The notes under the pieces are model-generated. The model was given only the letters and a program-made list of their open reading frames with translations. It ran no database searches and had not been told where the DNA came from. A program made the position numbers and the translations under genes. From positions 1 to 56,776 of the forward strand of contig JAKITO010000018.1 of NCBI GenBank assembly GCA_021648025.1: a stretch of 56,776 bases of DNA. The letters run 5' to 3'. The stretch comes from Paracoccaceae bacterium. Lineage in GTDB: Bacteria > Pseudomonadota > Alphaproteobacteria > Rhodobacterales > Rhodobacteraceae. This document shows, piece by piece, positions 16,762-26,208 of the stretch. Within the stretch, counting starts at the first letter, position 1, and each line of letters begins with the position of its first letter.

Positions 16762-17212
16762 TCCCGGTATTGAACCCGCCCATACGCAACTCACCAAACA
16801 GGCGCTGAAATTCGATCTTGGGACAGCGGTTCTGCACCACTGCGATGCCCTGCGCCTGTGCAGTGGCGGCGGCCCCGGGGTGTGAAACGCCAATTTGCAT
16901 CCAGATCGTGCGCAGGCCTTTGAACTGGGCAAGCGCTTCGTCCACGATAGCCGGAACTGCCTCGGGGCGGCGAAAGATGTCGATCATATCCACCGGCTCA
17001 TTGATTTCGCCCAGTGAGGCGCGCACCGTTTCACCAAACAGCGTTTTGCCCGCATGGCCGGGATTGACCGGGATCACTTTGAACCCCCTTAGCCCCAGAT
17101 ACCGCGCGACATAATAGCTGGGGCGGACCGAATTCAGCGACACCCCAACAATGGCAATCACCTTGGTTGTGGTCAGGATATCCTTGAGAAAACTGTCGGT
17201 ATATGTGTCCAT
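16742..17212 (-). CDS. CoA-binding domain protein (YccU family)
   Basis: A 156-residue single Rossmann domain of the CoA-binding/YccU family. TTKVIAIVGVSLNSVRPSYY is the nucleotide-binding start, VDMIDIFRRPEAVPAIVDEA the middle strand, and TIWMQIGVSHPGAAATAQAQ and NRCPKIEF complete it. Biological role unknown. It is convergent with hisE, with a 20-bp overlap. Confidence 0.9.
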   Translation of the reverse strand: MDTYTDSFLKDILTTTKVIAIVGVSLNSVRPSYYVARYLGLRGFKVIPVNPGHAGKTLFGETVRASLGEINEPVDMIDIFRRPEAVPAIVDEALAQFKGLRTIWMQIGVSHPGAAATAQAQGIAVVQNRCPKIEFQRLFGELRMGGFNTGIISSKL

Positions 17213-17249
17213 ACCAAAGGTCTTAATTCAGCCTGGGATTACTGCCAAC

Positions 17250-17282
17250 AAAAAACGCCCAAGGGACAGACCCCTGGGCGCG
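17250..17282 (-). terminator. Intrinsic terminator downstream of the YHS gene
   Basis: On the minus strand a GC-rich hairpin (GCGCCCAGGGG ... CCCTTGGGCG with a short loop) is followed by TTTTTTG. It lies about 140 bp past the stop of the YHS-domain gene and 40 bp before the start of the CoA-binding gene on the same strand. Confidence 0.75.
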
Positions 17283-17420
17283 AAGTATGGAACGAGGGAC
17301 AGTAGTTTGGCGCAGGAGGTTCCGCTTGCGCCTTTATGACATCTGGGCGCATATCCGGCGAAAGAAACCCCGCCTCGCGGTTTTGTGAAAACTGTCTGCA
17401 ATTTGCGTCAAATCGCAGTA

Positions 17421-17885
17421 TCATTCATCCAATACGTCCGGCCAATTGGCATTGGCCCGTTCGATATGTCCGGCAGCATCCAATTGCCACAGCGCACGGG
17501 AAAAAATGGTGCGGATCAGATACAGCTTTCCATCTGATATAACCCAGGCTTTGGGTTCCGAAGGGACGCGGTTACCGTTGGATACTTCGTAAGCGCAATA
17601 CCCACCATATTGCGGTGCAAACGCCCTTGGGTTGGCTTCGAATTTTTCGCGGTTGGACTGACTGGCAAACCGCCAGATCACGCCTTTCCACATCACGGCG
17701 ATATTCTCTTTGCCTTTGACCGATTCGCCCATGGTGAAATAGGCAACTGTGTCATAGCCATTGATCGCGCTGGCCCCACCGGTATAGAAAATCGGCGTGT
17801 CGGCCCGCACAGCAAGAGGCAAAGCCAAAAGCCAGGCAAGTAAACCAGTAAGAAACAATCGGTGGATGGGCATGATAACGTCCAT
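17421..17885 (-). CDS. Exported YHS-domain protein
   Basis: A 154-residue protein with a signal peptide (FLTGLLAWLLALPLAVRA) followed by a YHS-like domain: AINGYDTVAYFTMGESVKGK, VMWKGVIWRFASQSNREKFE, PRAFAPQYGGYCAYEVSNGN. YHS domains are small, often metal-associated, and this exported version is common in marine alphaproteobacteria. Either ATG (17885 or 17873) could be used. It stands alone, with a hairpin terminator downstream. Confidence 0.85.
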   Translation of the reverse strand: MDVIMPIHRLFLTGLLAWLLALPLAVRADTPIFYTGGASAINGYDTVAYFTMGESVKGKENIAVMWKGVIWRFASQSNREKFEANPRAFAPQYGGYCAYEVSNGNRVPSEPKAWVISDGKLYLIRTIFSRALWQLDAAGHIERANANWPDVLDE

Positions 17886-18034
17886 ATCTGAAAGCCATGT
17901 CAGAATGCCCCGAGAAAGCGCCCTTGCAAAGCCCTGGGCAATGGAATCTGGCGCGAAATCGCACCTATGTGACAGGAAGTTACCGACAACACTGCAACAA
18001 CGGCTTCGGCCACATGCCTTTTTTGGTCAAACTG

Positions 18035-18805
18035 CTATGGTTTGGACGCATAAAGCGCGATGGCGGCCGCGTTTGAGACATTGAGCGAGCCGAATTCGCC
18101 CCCTGCATCAATACGAACCAATTGGTCCACCGTGTCGCGGGTCTTTTGGCGCAATCCTGGCCCTTCGGCCCCCAGAACCAAGGCCACCGGATCACTGCGC
18201 CGCCCGTGCATTGCGGTTTCGATTGTCACCTCGGCCTCTCCGTCCAAGCCCAGAACATAGAACCCCATACGCTGCAATTCGACAATGGCTTCGGCCAGAT
18301 TGCGCACCCGCAGATACGGCTGACGTTCCAACGCACCACTGGCGGACTTGGCCAATGCGCCGGTTTCCGGGGCCGAGTGGTGGCGCGTGCCAATCACTGC
18401 ACTGGCCCCAAGGACTTCGGCAGAGCGCAGGATCGCGCCAACGTTGTGGGGGTCTGTCACCCGGTCCAGCAACATCACCCGTGGCACTTTGGCACCGATA
18501 CAATTCTCGGCCAATCCACCCCATTGCAACGGCGCCACCTCAAGGGCGGCACCCTGATGCACAGACCCTGGGTCAATTGGCGCTGAAAACCCGCGCGGTT
18601 CACACATTTCCGGGGTGATTCCAGCCTCGGCAATTGCGTCTTCAAGCCGATTCTGAGCGTTTCGCGTCACGATCAGCCGCAGTTTCTTGCGTTTGGGATT
18701 GGCAAGCGCATCACGCACCGCATGCAGCCCAAACAGCCAGACGGTATCCGCCCCACCCGATTTGCGCGCCTGTTCCTTTTCCACCACCCATTTGGGTTTC
18801 TTCAT
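18035..18805 (-). CDS. rlmB: 23S rRNA (guanosine2251-2'-O)-methyltransferase-type SpoU enzyme
   Basis: A 256-residue SpoU/TrmH family knotted methyltransferase. The N-terminal substrate-binding domain starts at WLFGLHAVRDALANPKRKKL. The SAM domain has LLDRVTDPHNVGAILRSAEV (motif 1 with the catalytic Arg), VALVLGAEGPGLRQKTRDTV (motif 2) and FGSLNVSNAAAIALYA (motif 3). RlmB methylates G2251 of the P-loop of 23S rRNA. It is divergent from tRNA-Tyr. Confidence 0.92.
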   Translation of the reverse strand: MKKPKWVVEKEQARKSGGADTVWLFGLHAVRDALANPKRKKLRLIVTRNAQNRLEDAIAEAGITPEMCEPRGFSAPIDPGSVHQGAALEVAPLQWGGLAENCIGAKVPRVMLLDRVTDPHNVGAILRSAEVLGASAVIGTRHHSAPETGALAKSASGALERQPYLRVRNLAEAIVELQRMGFYVLGLDGEAEVTIETAMHGRRSDPVALVLGAEGPGLRQKTRDTVDQLVRIDAGGEFGSLNVSNAAAIALYASKP

Positions 18806-18927
18806 GTCGTTTGTCCGCCAATGTTTCTACGATGTCGCTTGTCAATTGGGGCGACATTTGCGGTTGACGCCCCATAGACGCGCTAGTAATCACGCCTTCA
18901 CGTCAGGCGCAATGCGCGCCTTATGTT

Positions 18928-19011
18928 GGGCGACAGGCCGCAAGGTGTGGCAGGGGACTGTAACTCCCTCGCGGAGACGCACGCCTGGTTCGATTCCAGG
19001 GTCGCCCACCA
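18928..19011 (+). tRNA. tRNA-Tyr (anticodon GTA)
   Basis: A class II tRNA with acceptor GGGCGAC/GTCGCCC, anticodon loop CTGTAAC (GTA), a long variable arm (CGCGGAGACGC), T-arm CCTGGTTCGATTCCAGG and encoded CCA. The anticodon and long variable arm identify tRNA-Tyr. Confidence 0.95.
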
Positions 19012-19299
19012 TCCACCCAACCAATTGAAAAATATGTTGCTTTGGGCGCTCTTAAGTCAAGATAGACCGATTTAGACCCTTTTACGGCTAAGCAAAATCG
19101 GCGAAATGTAGCCAATGTGGGTGCCGCCGTCCCCAACACGGCTCACCGTTCTTTTCAAGGGCTTAGCGGGGTTCTCCAGAATTCAAGGTAGGGTACCCGA
19201 AACTGTTACCGTAGGATAAGTCCGGCCTCAGGCCGATTTGTGCAACAAAGCCCATCAATACCCACAACAACGCCATTAAAAGGTATCATGGAGAGGCAA

Positions 19300-20367
19300 A
19301 TGAATACGGTTGGAAAAATCATTGAAGGCTTGGCAGTTCCTGTAATTGCAGTGAATGTAAACCTGCAGGTTCTTGCGCTGAACAGTCTTGCTGAACAGGC
19401 CTTTACAGATTTGAAGGATACGGGGGGATTTGACAGCTTTCTGTCGCGCATTACTGGTCTGGAACCATTGCTGCTAAGCACGCTGGATGACGGGAAAACG
19501 ACCACAGCCAAGGTGAAACCCAAAGCGGGCTATCGTTCAGATTACAACATTACGATAAAGAATATCGGGGCGATAGACGGAGTGGAGTCGCCTGTGCTGT
19601 TGATGACATTCGAGGACCGCTCTTTGTCTAATGACCTCAAGGCGATGCGGATTGGGTTTGTCGCGAATGTCAGTCACGAAATACGGTCGCCTTTGACAGC
19701 GATTTCAGGCTTTGTCGAAACCCTGCAAGGACCCGCAATCGAAGATGTTGCCGTACGCGAACGGTTTCTGGGGTTGATGGCAAAAGAAGTGACGCGCATG
19801 ACCAATCTGGTTTCTGATCTATTGTCACTGTCGCAGGTCGAGGCAAAAAAGCGACGTGACCTTAAGAACAAGGTGGAAATGCGGCCGGTTATTGAGCAGG
19901 CGGTTGAAGCAACTTTACCCGTTGCCGAGAAATGGAACAAAACCCTGACTGTTGAAATTAACGGTATTTTGCCCGCCATTATGGGCCGACAGGATGATCT
20001 GCTGCGGGTGCTGATCAACCTGCTTGAGAACGCGATCCACTATAGCCGCCAAAATGGCCATATCCATATGGTGGCATGTGTTGATCACGGCGAAAACCCG
20101 TTAGGGTGTGATGCTATTTCAGTTTCAATCAAAGATGATGGCGAAGGGATTGCGGCCAAGGAAATCCCTTTTCTGACCCAAAGGTTCTACCGTGTCGACA
20201 AAAGCCGATCGCGCAATATGGGGGGCACCGGTTTGGGGCTGGCGATTGTGAAACACATTCTGGTGCGCCATCGCGGTGAGCTGGTGATCGAAAGCACGGT
20301 GGGGCAGGGATCAACCTTCACTATTTACCTGCCATTGGCTTTGGATGAAAAAATCAACCCGTCATAA
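19300..20367 (+). CDS. phoR: Phosphate regulon sensor histidine kinase, soluble PhoR
   Basis: A 355-residue kinase that responds to phosphate through the Pst/PhoU complex and phosphorylates PhoB. It has an N-terminal PAS-like domain (GKIIEGLAVPVIAVNVNLQV), then the H-box FVANVSHEIRSPLTAISGFV, N-box LLRVLINLLENAIHYS, G1 SIKDDGEGIAAKEI and G2 RNMGGTGLGLAIVKHI. No transmembrane segment is visible, unlike E. coli PhoR. I chose the ATG at 19300 because GGAGAGG lies five bases upstream; the frame extends to 19240 without support. Its stop codon lies inside a Pho box serving pstS. Confidence 0.93.
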   Translation: MNTVGKIIEGLAVPVIAVNVNLQVLALNSLAEQAFTDLKDTGGFDSFLSRITGLEPLLLSTLDDGKTTTAKVKPKAGYRSDYNITIKNIGAIDGVESPVLLMTFEDRSLSNDLKAMRIGFVANVSHEIRSPLTAISGFVETLQGPAIEDVAVRERFLGLMAKEVTRMTNLVSDLLSLSQVEAKKRRDLKNKVEMRPVIEQAVEATLPVAEKWNKTLTVEINGILPAIMGRQDDLLRVLINLLENAIHYSRQNGHIHMVACVDHGENPLGCDAISVSIKDDGEGIAAKEIPFLTQRFYRVDKSRSRNMGGTGLGLAIVKHILVRHRGELVIESTVGQGSTFTIYLPLALDEKINPS

Positions 20368-20398
20368 AACTGTTACCCAACCGTCATAAAGCTGAATC
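20359..20398 (+). promoter_or_regulatory. Two tandem Pho boxes (PhoB sites) before pstS
   Basis: CCGTCATAAAACTGTTAC (20359-20376) and CCGTCATAAAGCTGAATC (20381-20398) are direct repeats 22 bp apart. Each resembles the alphaproteobacterial PhoB site (CTGTCAT-A4-CTGTCAY). The first contains the last codons and TAA of phoR. A -10-like TGATAC starts about 10 bp after the second box. This indicates phosphate-starvation induction of pstS and the genes behind it. Confidence 0.85.
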
Positions 20399-20418
20399 GT
20401 TCCTGTTTGATACAGGCG

Positions 20419-20443
20419 GCGCCCAATCTGGGGCGCTTTTCTT
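20419..20443 (+). terminator. Hairpin with T-run after phoR, before pstS
   Basis: GCGCCC (20419-20424) pairs with GGGCGC (20431-20436), followed by TTTTCTT. It would end phoR transcripts. It also lies right at the expected 5' end of a PhoB-driven pstS mRNA, so it might instead act as a leader stem-loop. Confidence 0.6.
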
Positions 20444-20458
20444 AACAGGAGACGATGA

Positions 20459-21490
20459 ATGTCTTTTCGCTCTACTCTGACAACCGCCACAGCGCTGTTG
20501 CTCATCACGGCCCCCGCAATGGCCCGTGACCAAATTAACATTGTGGGGTCTTCCACGGTATTTCCATTTTCAACAACAGTTGCCGAACGCTTTGGCAAAT
20601 CAACCGATTTCAAAACACCGATTGTTGAAAGCACCGGATCGGGCGGCGGGTTGAAACTGTTTTGTGCTGGTGTTGGCGAGAAATTCCCTGACATCACCAA
20701 TGCGTCACGCCGGATAAAATCAAGCGAGGTTGAGCTTTGTGCCTCAAACGGTGTGACCGAAATTGTTGAGGCAACGATTGGATTTGACGGGATTGTTCTG
20801 GCGAACTCGACCAAAGCCACCCAAATGAACCTGACGTTGCGCGACATTTTCTTGGCGCTGGCCAAGGATGTTCCAGCCGGTGATGGCACCACGCAGCCGA
20901 ACCCATACAAGACTTGGGATCAGGTGAACCCTGATCTGCCAGCCGTGAAAATCGAAGTGCTTGGCCCGCCGCCCACATCCGGCACACGCGATGCTTTTGC
21001 CGAACTGGCAATGGAGGGTGGTTGCAAGACATTTGACTGGATCAAGGCGCTGAAAAAGGAAGATAAACCTGCCTACAAATCCCTGTGCCACACGTTGCGC
21101 GAGGATGGCGCCTATATTGAAGCTGGCGAAAACGACAATCTGATCGTTCAGAAACTTCAGGCAAACCCAGCCGCAATCGGTATCTTTGGCTACAGCTTTC
21201 TTGAGCAAAATAGCGATGTTGTTCAAGGGTCGATCGTGAACGGTGTCCCTGCTGAATTCGAGGAAATTGCTGCGGGGAATTACCTCATCGCACGTTCGCT
21301 GTTTTTCTATGTGAAGAAGGCGCATGTCGGCATGGTTCCGGGGATTGAGGAATTTCTGGCTGAATTCACCGCCGAGGACACTTGGGGTGACGAAGGTTAT
21401 CTGGCTGACAAAGGGTTGATCCCGCTGTCTGCTGCCGAACGCGAAAGCTGGGCCGCTAAAATCAACGGGCTTGCCCCGCTTGATATGTAA
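20459..21490 (+). CDS. pstS: Periplasmic phosphate-binding protein
   Basis: A 343-residue protein with a signal peptide (TLTTATALLLITAPAMA, cleavage before RDQINIVG) and the PstS-type phosphate-binding fold. INIVGSSTVFPFSTTVAERF and PIVESTGSGGGLKLFCAG carry the binding-loop Ser/Thr residues, and EVLGPPPTSGTRDAFAELAM supplies another loop. It delivers phosphate to PstCA. AGGAGA precedes the ATG. Two Pho boxes lie upstream and a terminator directly downstream, consistent with high expression relative to pstC. Confidence 0.96.
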   Translation: MSFRSTLTTATALLLITAPAMARDQINIVGSSTVFPFSTTVAERFGKSTDFKTPIVESTGSGGGLKLFCAGVGEKFPDITNASRRIKSSEVELCASNGVTEIVEATIGFDGIVLANSTKATQMNLTLRDIFLALAKDVPAGDGTTQPNPYKTWDQVNPDLPAVKIEVLGPPPTSGTRDAFAELAMEGGCKTFDWIKALKKEDKPAYKSLCHTLREDGAYIEAGENDNLIVQKLQANPAAIGIFGYSFLEQNSDVVQGSIVNGVPAEFEEIAAGNYLIARSLFFYVKKAHVGMVPGIEEFLAEFTAEDTWGDEGYLADKGLIPLSAAERESWAAKINGLAPLDM

Positions 21491-21499
21491 TAAATCAAT

Positions 21500-21537
21500 G
21501 CTCTGGGTTGGCATATGTCAGCCCAGAGCGCTTTTTT
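21500..21537 (+). terminator. Intrinsic terminator/attenuator between pstS and pstC
   Basis: GCTCTGGG (21500-21507) pairs with CCCAGAGC (21522-21529), with more pairing inside, followed by GCTTTTTT. It lies 10 bp after the pstS stop and 24 bp before pstC, so partial readthrough would feed pstCAB. Confidence 0.88.
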
Positions 21538-21560
21538 CAGGTGTTTGAAAGTTCAAACCA

Positions 21561-22511
21561 ATGGTTGCCAATTCCATCAACATCTCGACACCGGTCCGCC
21601 CCATGTGGGGGGACCGTATTGTTGTATCCATCCTTGCCACCTTTGCCGGCGTTGCCATCATTGTGACAATCGGCATCGTGCTTTCGCTGATATTCGAGAC
21701 GATCCAGTTCTTTGGCAAGGTCCCGATTACGGATTTCCTGTTCGGTCTGGAATGGAGTCCGCAAACCGCGATCCGCGAAGGTCAGGTTGGATCCGGCGGC
21801 GCTTTTGGCGTCTTGCCTTTGATCAACGGCACCTTGCTGATCTCGGCGATTGCCATGCTGGTGGCCACACCGCTTGGTTTAACCTCGGCGGTTTATCTAT
21901 CGGAATATGCCTCGAAACCGGCTCGGGTCTGGATCAAACCGGGGCTGGAAATTCTGGCAGGCATTCCAACCGTGGTTTACGGCTTTTTTGCCGCCCTGAC
22001 GCTGGCCCCCTTCATCCGCATGACAGGCGGGCAGTTCGGGCTGCAAATCGCCTCGGAAAGCGCTCTGGCGGCCGGGATTGTCATGGGTATCATGATAGTG
22101 CCGCTGATTTCGTCCCTGTCGGATGATGTGATGAACTCGGTTCCACAATCTTTACGAGATGCCTCATTCGGTTTGGGCGCGACACAGTCCGAGACCATCC
22201 GAAGAGTTGTTTTCCCCGCCGCTTTGCCCGGTATTTCAGGGGCACTTTTGCTGGCAGCCTCGCGTGCGATTGGCGAAACCATGATTGTTTTGATGGCCGC
22301 CGGTCTGGCCGCGAAACTGTCTCTAAATCCTCTGGATGCGGTCACAACAATCACCGTGCAGATCGTCGCCCTTTTGACCGGAGATCAGGAATTTGACAGC
22401 GCCAAAACCCTGTCGGCCTTTGCGCTTGGGTTGTTCCTGTTCGTTATCACCCTTTGCATCAACGTCGTCGCCTTGCACATCGTGCGGAAATATCAGGAAA
22501 ACTATGATTGA
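21561..22511 (+). CDS. pstC: Phosphate ABC transporter permease PstC
   Basis: A 316-residue inner-membrane permease with six or more hydrophobic segments. The first starts at RIVVSILATFAGVAIIVTIG. The ABC-permease coupling loop is SVPQSLRDASFGLGATQSET followed by IRRVVFPAALPG. It forms the phosphate channel with PstA. Its last 8 bases overlap the start of pstA, indicating coupled translation. Confidence 0.95.
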   Translation: MVANSINISTPVRPMWGDRIVVSILATFAGVAIIVTIGIVLSLIFETIQFFGKVPITDFLFGLEWSPQTAIREGQVGSGGAFGVLPLINGTLLISAIAMLVATPLGLTSAVYLSEYASKPARVWIKPGLEILAGIPTVVYGFFAALTLAPFIRMTGGQFGLQIASESALAAGIVMGIMIVPLISSLSDDVMNSVPQSLRDASFGLGATQSETIRRVVFPAALPGISGALLLAASRAIGETMIVLMAAGLAAKLSLNPLDAVTTITVQIVALLTGDQEFDSAKTLSAFALGLFLFVITLCINVVALHIVRKYQENYD

Positions 22512-23763
22512 TTTCACCAAAAAGGCGGGTTTCAACCTGATCAGGCGCCACCGTGCAGAGCGGCGTTTTCAATGGACAGGGCGCGGTGCCATTGCCATTT
22601 CACTGTTGTTTTTGTTGTTCATGGTCGGCTCGATTCTGCGCGATGCATCTGGCGTCATTCGCCAAACGCAGATCGCATTGGTTGTGGACTTGAGCGTTGA
22701 AAACATTGACCCTGCGGATCCGGCAAGTGCCAGCTATGGCGGTTTGGTGAAATCCAGCCTGCGCAACATGTTTCCGGATGTGACTGACCGCAAAGACAAA
22801 AAGCGCCTGTATAATCTGGCCAGCCCCGAGGCGAGTTTCGAGATTGCTCGGATGGTTAAGGAAAACCCTGAGCTGTTGGGCACCACGCAAACCTTGTGGG
22901 TCACGGCGTCGGATGATCTTGATCTTTATATTCGTGGCAAGGTTGATGTCAGCCTGCCCGAGCGTCAGCGGCGCATAAGTGACGCCCAGATTGCATGGGT
23001 GGACGTTTTGCAAAGTAGTGGCAATATCCAGCGCATTGCCAACTGGATGTTCCTTACAAATGGTGACAGCCGCGAGCCTGAAATTGCCGGCATCCTCAGC
23101 GCGCTGGTCGGCTCGGCCTATTCATTGGCGGTTTGCTTTGCGCTGGCCTTTCCGATTGGCATCGGGGCTGCGATTTACCTAGAGGAATTTGCGCCTGCCA
23201 ACCGTCTGTCCGACCTTATCGAGGTGAATATCAACAATCTGGCCGCGGTGCCCTCTATTGTGTTTGGACTGTTGGGCCTGTCGATCTTTCTGGGCTATAT
23301 GGGCCTGCCGCGATCCTCGCCGCTGGTCGGGGGCATGGTGCTGGCACTGATGACGTTGCCAACGATGATCATCGCGGCACGGGCATCCTTGCAGTCGGTG
23401 CCACCGTCCTTCAGGGAAGGCGCGCTTGCCTTGGGCGCGAGTCCGGTTCAGGCGGTGTTTCACCACGTTTTCCCCGTGGCCCTGCCCGGCATGTTGACCG
23501 GCGCCATCATCGGCATGGCGCAGGCCTTGGGTGAAACAGCGCCTTTGCTGATGATCGGCATGGTGGCCTTTATCGTCGACATTCCGGATTCGATACTGGA
23601 ACCTGCAACCGCCCTGCCCGTGCAAATTTTCTTGTGGGCCGATAGCCCCGAGCGCGCATTCACCGAAAAAACCGCCGCCGCCATCATCGTTCTTTTGATC
23701 TTTTTGATCCTGATGAATCTGATCGCCATCCTGCTGCGCCGCAAACTTGAAACAAGGTTCTGA
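22504..23763 (+). CDS. pstA: Phosphate ABC transporter permease PstA
   Basis: A 419-residue permease starting [20 protein letters not shown]. It is longer than E. coli PstA because of a periplasmic insert of about 150 residues between the first membrane helix ([17 protein letters not shown]) and the next ([20 protein letters not shown]). The C-terminal part has the permease loop [20 protein letters not shown]. The ATG lies within the end of pstC. Confidence 0.94.
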   Translation: MIDFTKKAGFNLIRRHRAERRFQWTGRGAIAISLLFLLFMVGSILRDASGVIRQTQIALVVDLSVENIDPADPASASYGGLVKSSLRNMFPDVTDRKDKKRLYNLASPEASFEIARMVKENPELLGTTQTLWVTASDDLDLYIRGKVDVSLPERQRRISDAQIAWVDVLQSSGNIQRIANWMFLTNGDSREPEIAGILSALVGSAYSLAVCFALAFPIGIGAAIYLEEFAPANRLSDLIEVNINNLAAVPSIVFGLLGLSIFLGYMGLPRSSPLVGGMVLALMTLPTMIIAARASLQSVPPSFREGALALGASPVQAVFHHVFPVALPGMLTGAIIGMAQALGETAPLLMIGMVAFIVDIPDSILEPATALPVQIFLWADSPERAFTEKTAAAIIVLLIFLILMNLIAILLRRKLETRF

Positions 23764-23765
23764 AC

Positions 23766-24527
23766 ATGGCTGATCCAATTATCACAGCGCGCAATGTCAA
23801 TATATTTTATGGCGCCGCACAAGCAATCTTTGATGTCGATCTGGACATATTACCGAACAAGGTGACCGCCCTGATCGGTCCCTCGGGCTGTGGCAAATCA
23901 ACGTTTCTGCGGGCGATCAACCGCATGAACGATCTGATTCCGATTTGCCGTATAGAGGGGGACTTGAAAATTGCCGGGCAGGATATTTATAGCCCCTCTG
24001 TCGATGTTGTTGCCTTGCGCGCGCAGGTGGGCATGGTGTTTCAAAAACCCAATCCGTTCCCGAAATCAATCTTCGAGAACGTCGCCTATGGTTTGAAAAT
24101 CCATAAACTAACATCCTCCAAAACCGAGCTACAGGACCGTGTAGAGTGGAGCCTGAAAAGTGCCGGCCTCTGGAGCGAGGTTGCAGATCGCCTTAATCAG
24201 CCCGGCAACAGCCTGTCGGGGGGGCAGCAGCAACGCCTGTGCATTGCGCGGGCCATTGCGGTGGAACCCAAGGTGATCCTGATGGACGAGCCATGCTCGG
24301 CGCTGGACCCGATTGCGACGGCTGTGGTCGAGGAATTGATTGATAATCTGCGCAAGGATTATACCATCGTCATCGTGACCCATTCGATGCAACAGGCCGC
24401 GCGGATTTCACAACGCACCGCGTTTTTCCACCTTGGCACGCTGGTTGAATTTGGCGACACCAAAACCGTATTTACCACTCCTGCGGATGAGCGCACGCAA
24501 AACTATATCACCGGACGTATTGGTTAG
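23766..24527 (+). CDS. pstB: Phosphate ABC transporter ATPase PstB
   Basis: A 253-residue ATPase with Walker [21 protein letters not shown]-loop [20 protein letters not shown], signature [16 protein letters not shown], Walker [14 protein letters not shown] and switch histidine [14 protein letters not shown]. It powers phosphate import and with PhoU relays phosphate status to PhoR. It starts 2 bp after the pstA stop. Confidence 0.97.
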   Translation: MADPIITARNVNIFYGAAQAIFDVDLDILPNKVTALIGPSGCGKSTFLRAINRMNDLIPICRIEGDLKIAGQDIYSPSVDVVALRAQVGMVFQKPNPFPKSIFENVAYGLKIHKLTSSKTELQDRVEWSLKSAGLWSEVADRLNQPGNSLSGGQQQRLCIARAIAVEPKVILMDEPCSALDPIATAVVEELIDNLRKDYTIVIVTHSMQQAARISQRTAFFHLGTLVEFGDTKTVFTTPADERTQNYITGRIG

Positions 24528-24536
24528 GATCGCACT

Positions 24537-25196
24537 ATGGAACACGAACATATAGTCACAAAGTTCGACAAGAACCTCGATAAAATCAAAACGAGTATTG
24601 TTGAAATGGGGGGGCTTGTCGGCCTTCAGCTTAACGATGCCACAGCCGTTCTGGCAACTTTTGACGCCGCCGAAGTCGAGCGGATCAAGACCTATGACCG
24701 TATCGTAAACGGCTTGAACAAGGACATACATGACCGGGCTGAAATCCTGATCATTCGTCGGCAACCGATGGCACTTGACCTGCGCCAAACCCTTGTGCCG
24801 ATCAACATCGCGGGTGAGTTAGAGCGCATTGGCGACCATGCCAAATCCACCGCCAAACGGGCGCATATCGTGCAAGGCGCTGCGGCGCTGGATATGATCG
24901 GGGCGATGAGCGCGGTTGTTCAAGCGATGCTTGCAGATGTTTTACGCGCCTATGTTGACGGTGATATCGAACTGGCGGCCAAGGTTCGCAAGCGCGATGA
25001 AGAGGTTGATGCGTTGAACAAGCAGCTTATCTCGAGCGTTATTGAAACACTTTCAAGATTACCAGAAAATGCAGAATGCCTGATCCACATCACGCTGATT
25101 TCGCGCAATTTTGAACGCATCGGCGACCACATTTGCAACATTGCCCGCTATGTGCACCAGATTGCCACGGGCGAAGATTTGAAAGCGTCGGTTTAG
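24537..25196 (+). CDS. phoU: Phosphate signalling protein PhoU
   Basis: A 219-residue helical protein with two PhoU repeats. The signature NIAGELERIGDHAKSTAKRA in the first half and SRNFERIGDHICNIARYVHQ in the second carry the metal-binding E-R-I-G-D-H pattern. It represses PhoR signalling when phosphate is sufficient. It follows pstB by 9 bp. Confidence 0.96.
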   Translation: MEHEHIVTKFDKNLDKIKTSIVEMGGLVGLQLNDATAVLATFDAAEVERIKTYDRIVNGLNKDIHDRAEILIIRRQPMALDLRQTLVPINIAGELERIGDHAKSTAKRAHIVQGAAALDMIGAMSAVVQAMLADVLRAYVDGDIELAAKVRKRDEEVDALNKQLISSVIETLSRLPENAECLIHITLISRNFERIGDHICNIARYVHQIATGEDLKASV

Positions 25197-25258
25197 CCAA
25201 TGGTCAAGCCTGTGGAAATCGATCAAACTCAACCTGCCAATCCCCGAACGGATACAAG

Positions 25259-25981
25259 ATGAGCGTCATCGCCCCAAGAATTCTGGTTATAGAAGACGAG
25301 CCGTCACAGGTCGAGATTTTACGCTTTAACCTGCACCAAACGGGTTTTGAAGTGCAGGTCGAGATGGACGGTGAAGAAGGTTTGCAGGCCGCATATGAGG
25401 ATCCGCCGGACCTTATACTGCTGGACTGGATGCTACCAAATTTGTCGGGCGTTGAAATATGTCGCCGGTTGCGGCGCAACCCGCAAACCCGTGAAATTCC
25501 GGTTATCTTGCTGACCGCCCGCTCGGAAGAACGTGATAAAATCCGGGGTCTCGACATCGGTGCCGATGACTACATTACCAAACCCTATTCAATCAAAGAA
25601 CTGATCGCCCGCATCCGCAGCGCCCTGCGCCGCCCTATGGCAAGCATTGTGGATCACAAACTAATTGTAGGTGTGATTGAGGTTGATCTGGAAAAACACA
25701 AGGTGGTGAGCGAAGGCGTGGCGATAGATTTGGGCCCAATCGAATTTCGCCTGCTTGTCACCATGATGCAAAGCCCCGAGCGGGTATTCTCACGCGAACA
25801 ATTGCTTGATCTTGTTTGGGGTATCTCGGCTGAATTGGAAACCCGGACCGTTGATGTTCACATTGGTCGTATTCGACAGGCCTTGGCCGTAACAAAAGGT
25901 AAAGATCAAATCCGTACCGTGCGCGGTTTTGGTTATGCAGTTAACTGTCACATCCCGCCGGGTAGTAAGGTCTTTTCCTGA
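25259..25981 (+). CDS. phoB: Phosphate response regulator PhoB with IS-derived C-terminal tail
   Basis: A 240-residue OmpR-type regulator. The receiver domain has VIEDEP, LILLDWMLPNLSG (phospho-acceptor Asp), LLTARSEERDK and DDYITKPYS. The winged-helix domain has LGPIEFRLLVTMMQSPERVF, TVDVHIGRIRQAL and IRTVRGFGYAVN. I chose the ATG at 25259 (MSVIAPRILVIEDEP). After AVN the protein reads CHIPPGSKVFS; this tail lies inside the end of an IS481-type remnant that begins TGTCACATCC at 25946. The native last residues therefore appear to have been replaced, with the domain itself intact. Confidence 0.92.
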   Translation: MSVIAPRILVIEDEPSQVEILRFNLHQTGFEVQVEMDGEEGLQAAYEDPPDLILLDWMLPNLSGVEICRRLRRNPQTREIPVILLTARSEERDKIRGLDIGADDYITKPYSIKELIARIRSALRRPMASIVDHKLIVGVIEVDLEKHKVVSEGVAIDLGPIEFRLLVTMMQSPERVFSREQLLDLVWGISAELETRTVDVHIGRIRQALAVTKGKDQIRTVRGFGYAVNCHIPPGSKVFS

Positions 25982-26208
25982 ACAATTCTGGTTTTAGACT
26001 GTACCATTCTTTCATTTCTTGCACCGGCGTCCTGGCCTTCAGAGCTGATTGCGGGGGTTGCGTGTTGTAGATCTGCACATAGCGCATCAGGGTCTGCTCG
26101 AGATCTTCGCGACTGTTGAAGTGGTGGCTTTGCAGCCCGTTTGCGCAGGTCGAACAGGCGATCGGTGAACTCCTTGCCGTTATCCGTGAGGATATGGTTG
26201 ATTCGCAT
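25941..26208 (-). mobile_element. IS481-family transposase remnant, 3' end
   Basis: The minus strand encodes the end of an IS481-type DDE transposase in two frames. An ATG at 26208 gives MRINHILTDNGKEFTDRLFD (with the second catalytic Asp in TDNG), and the other frame gives LQSHHFNSREDLEQTLMRYV followed by QSALKARTPVQEMKEWYSLK and a stop at 25941. The usual segment between them, including the catalytic Glu, is deleted. The element's end (TGT at 25946) lies inside the last codons of phoB. Confidence 0.8.
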
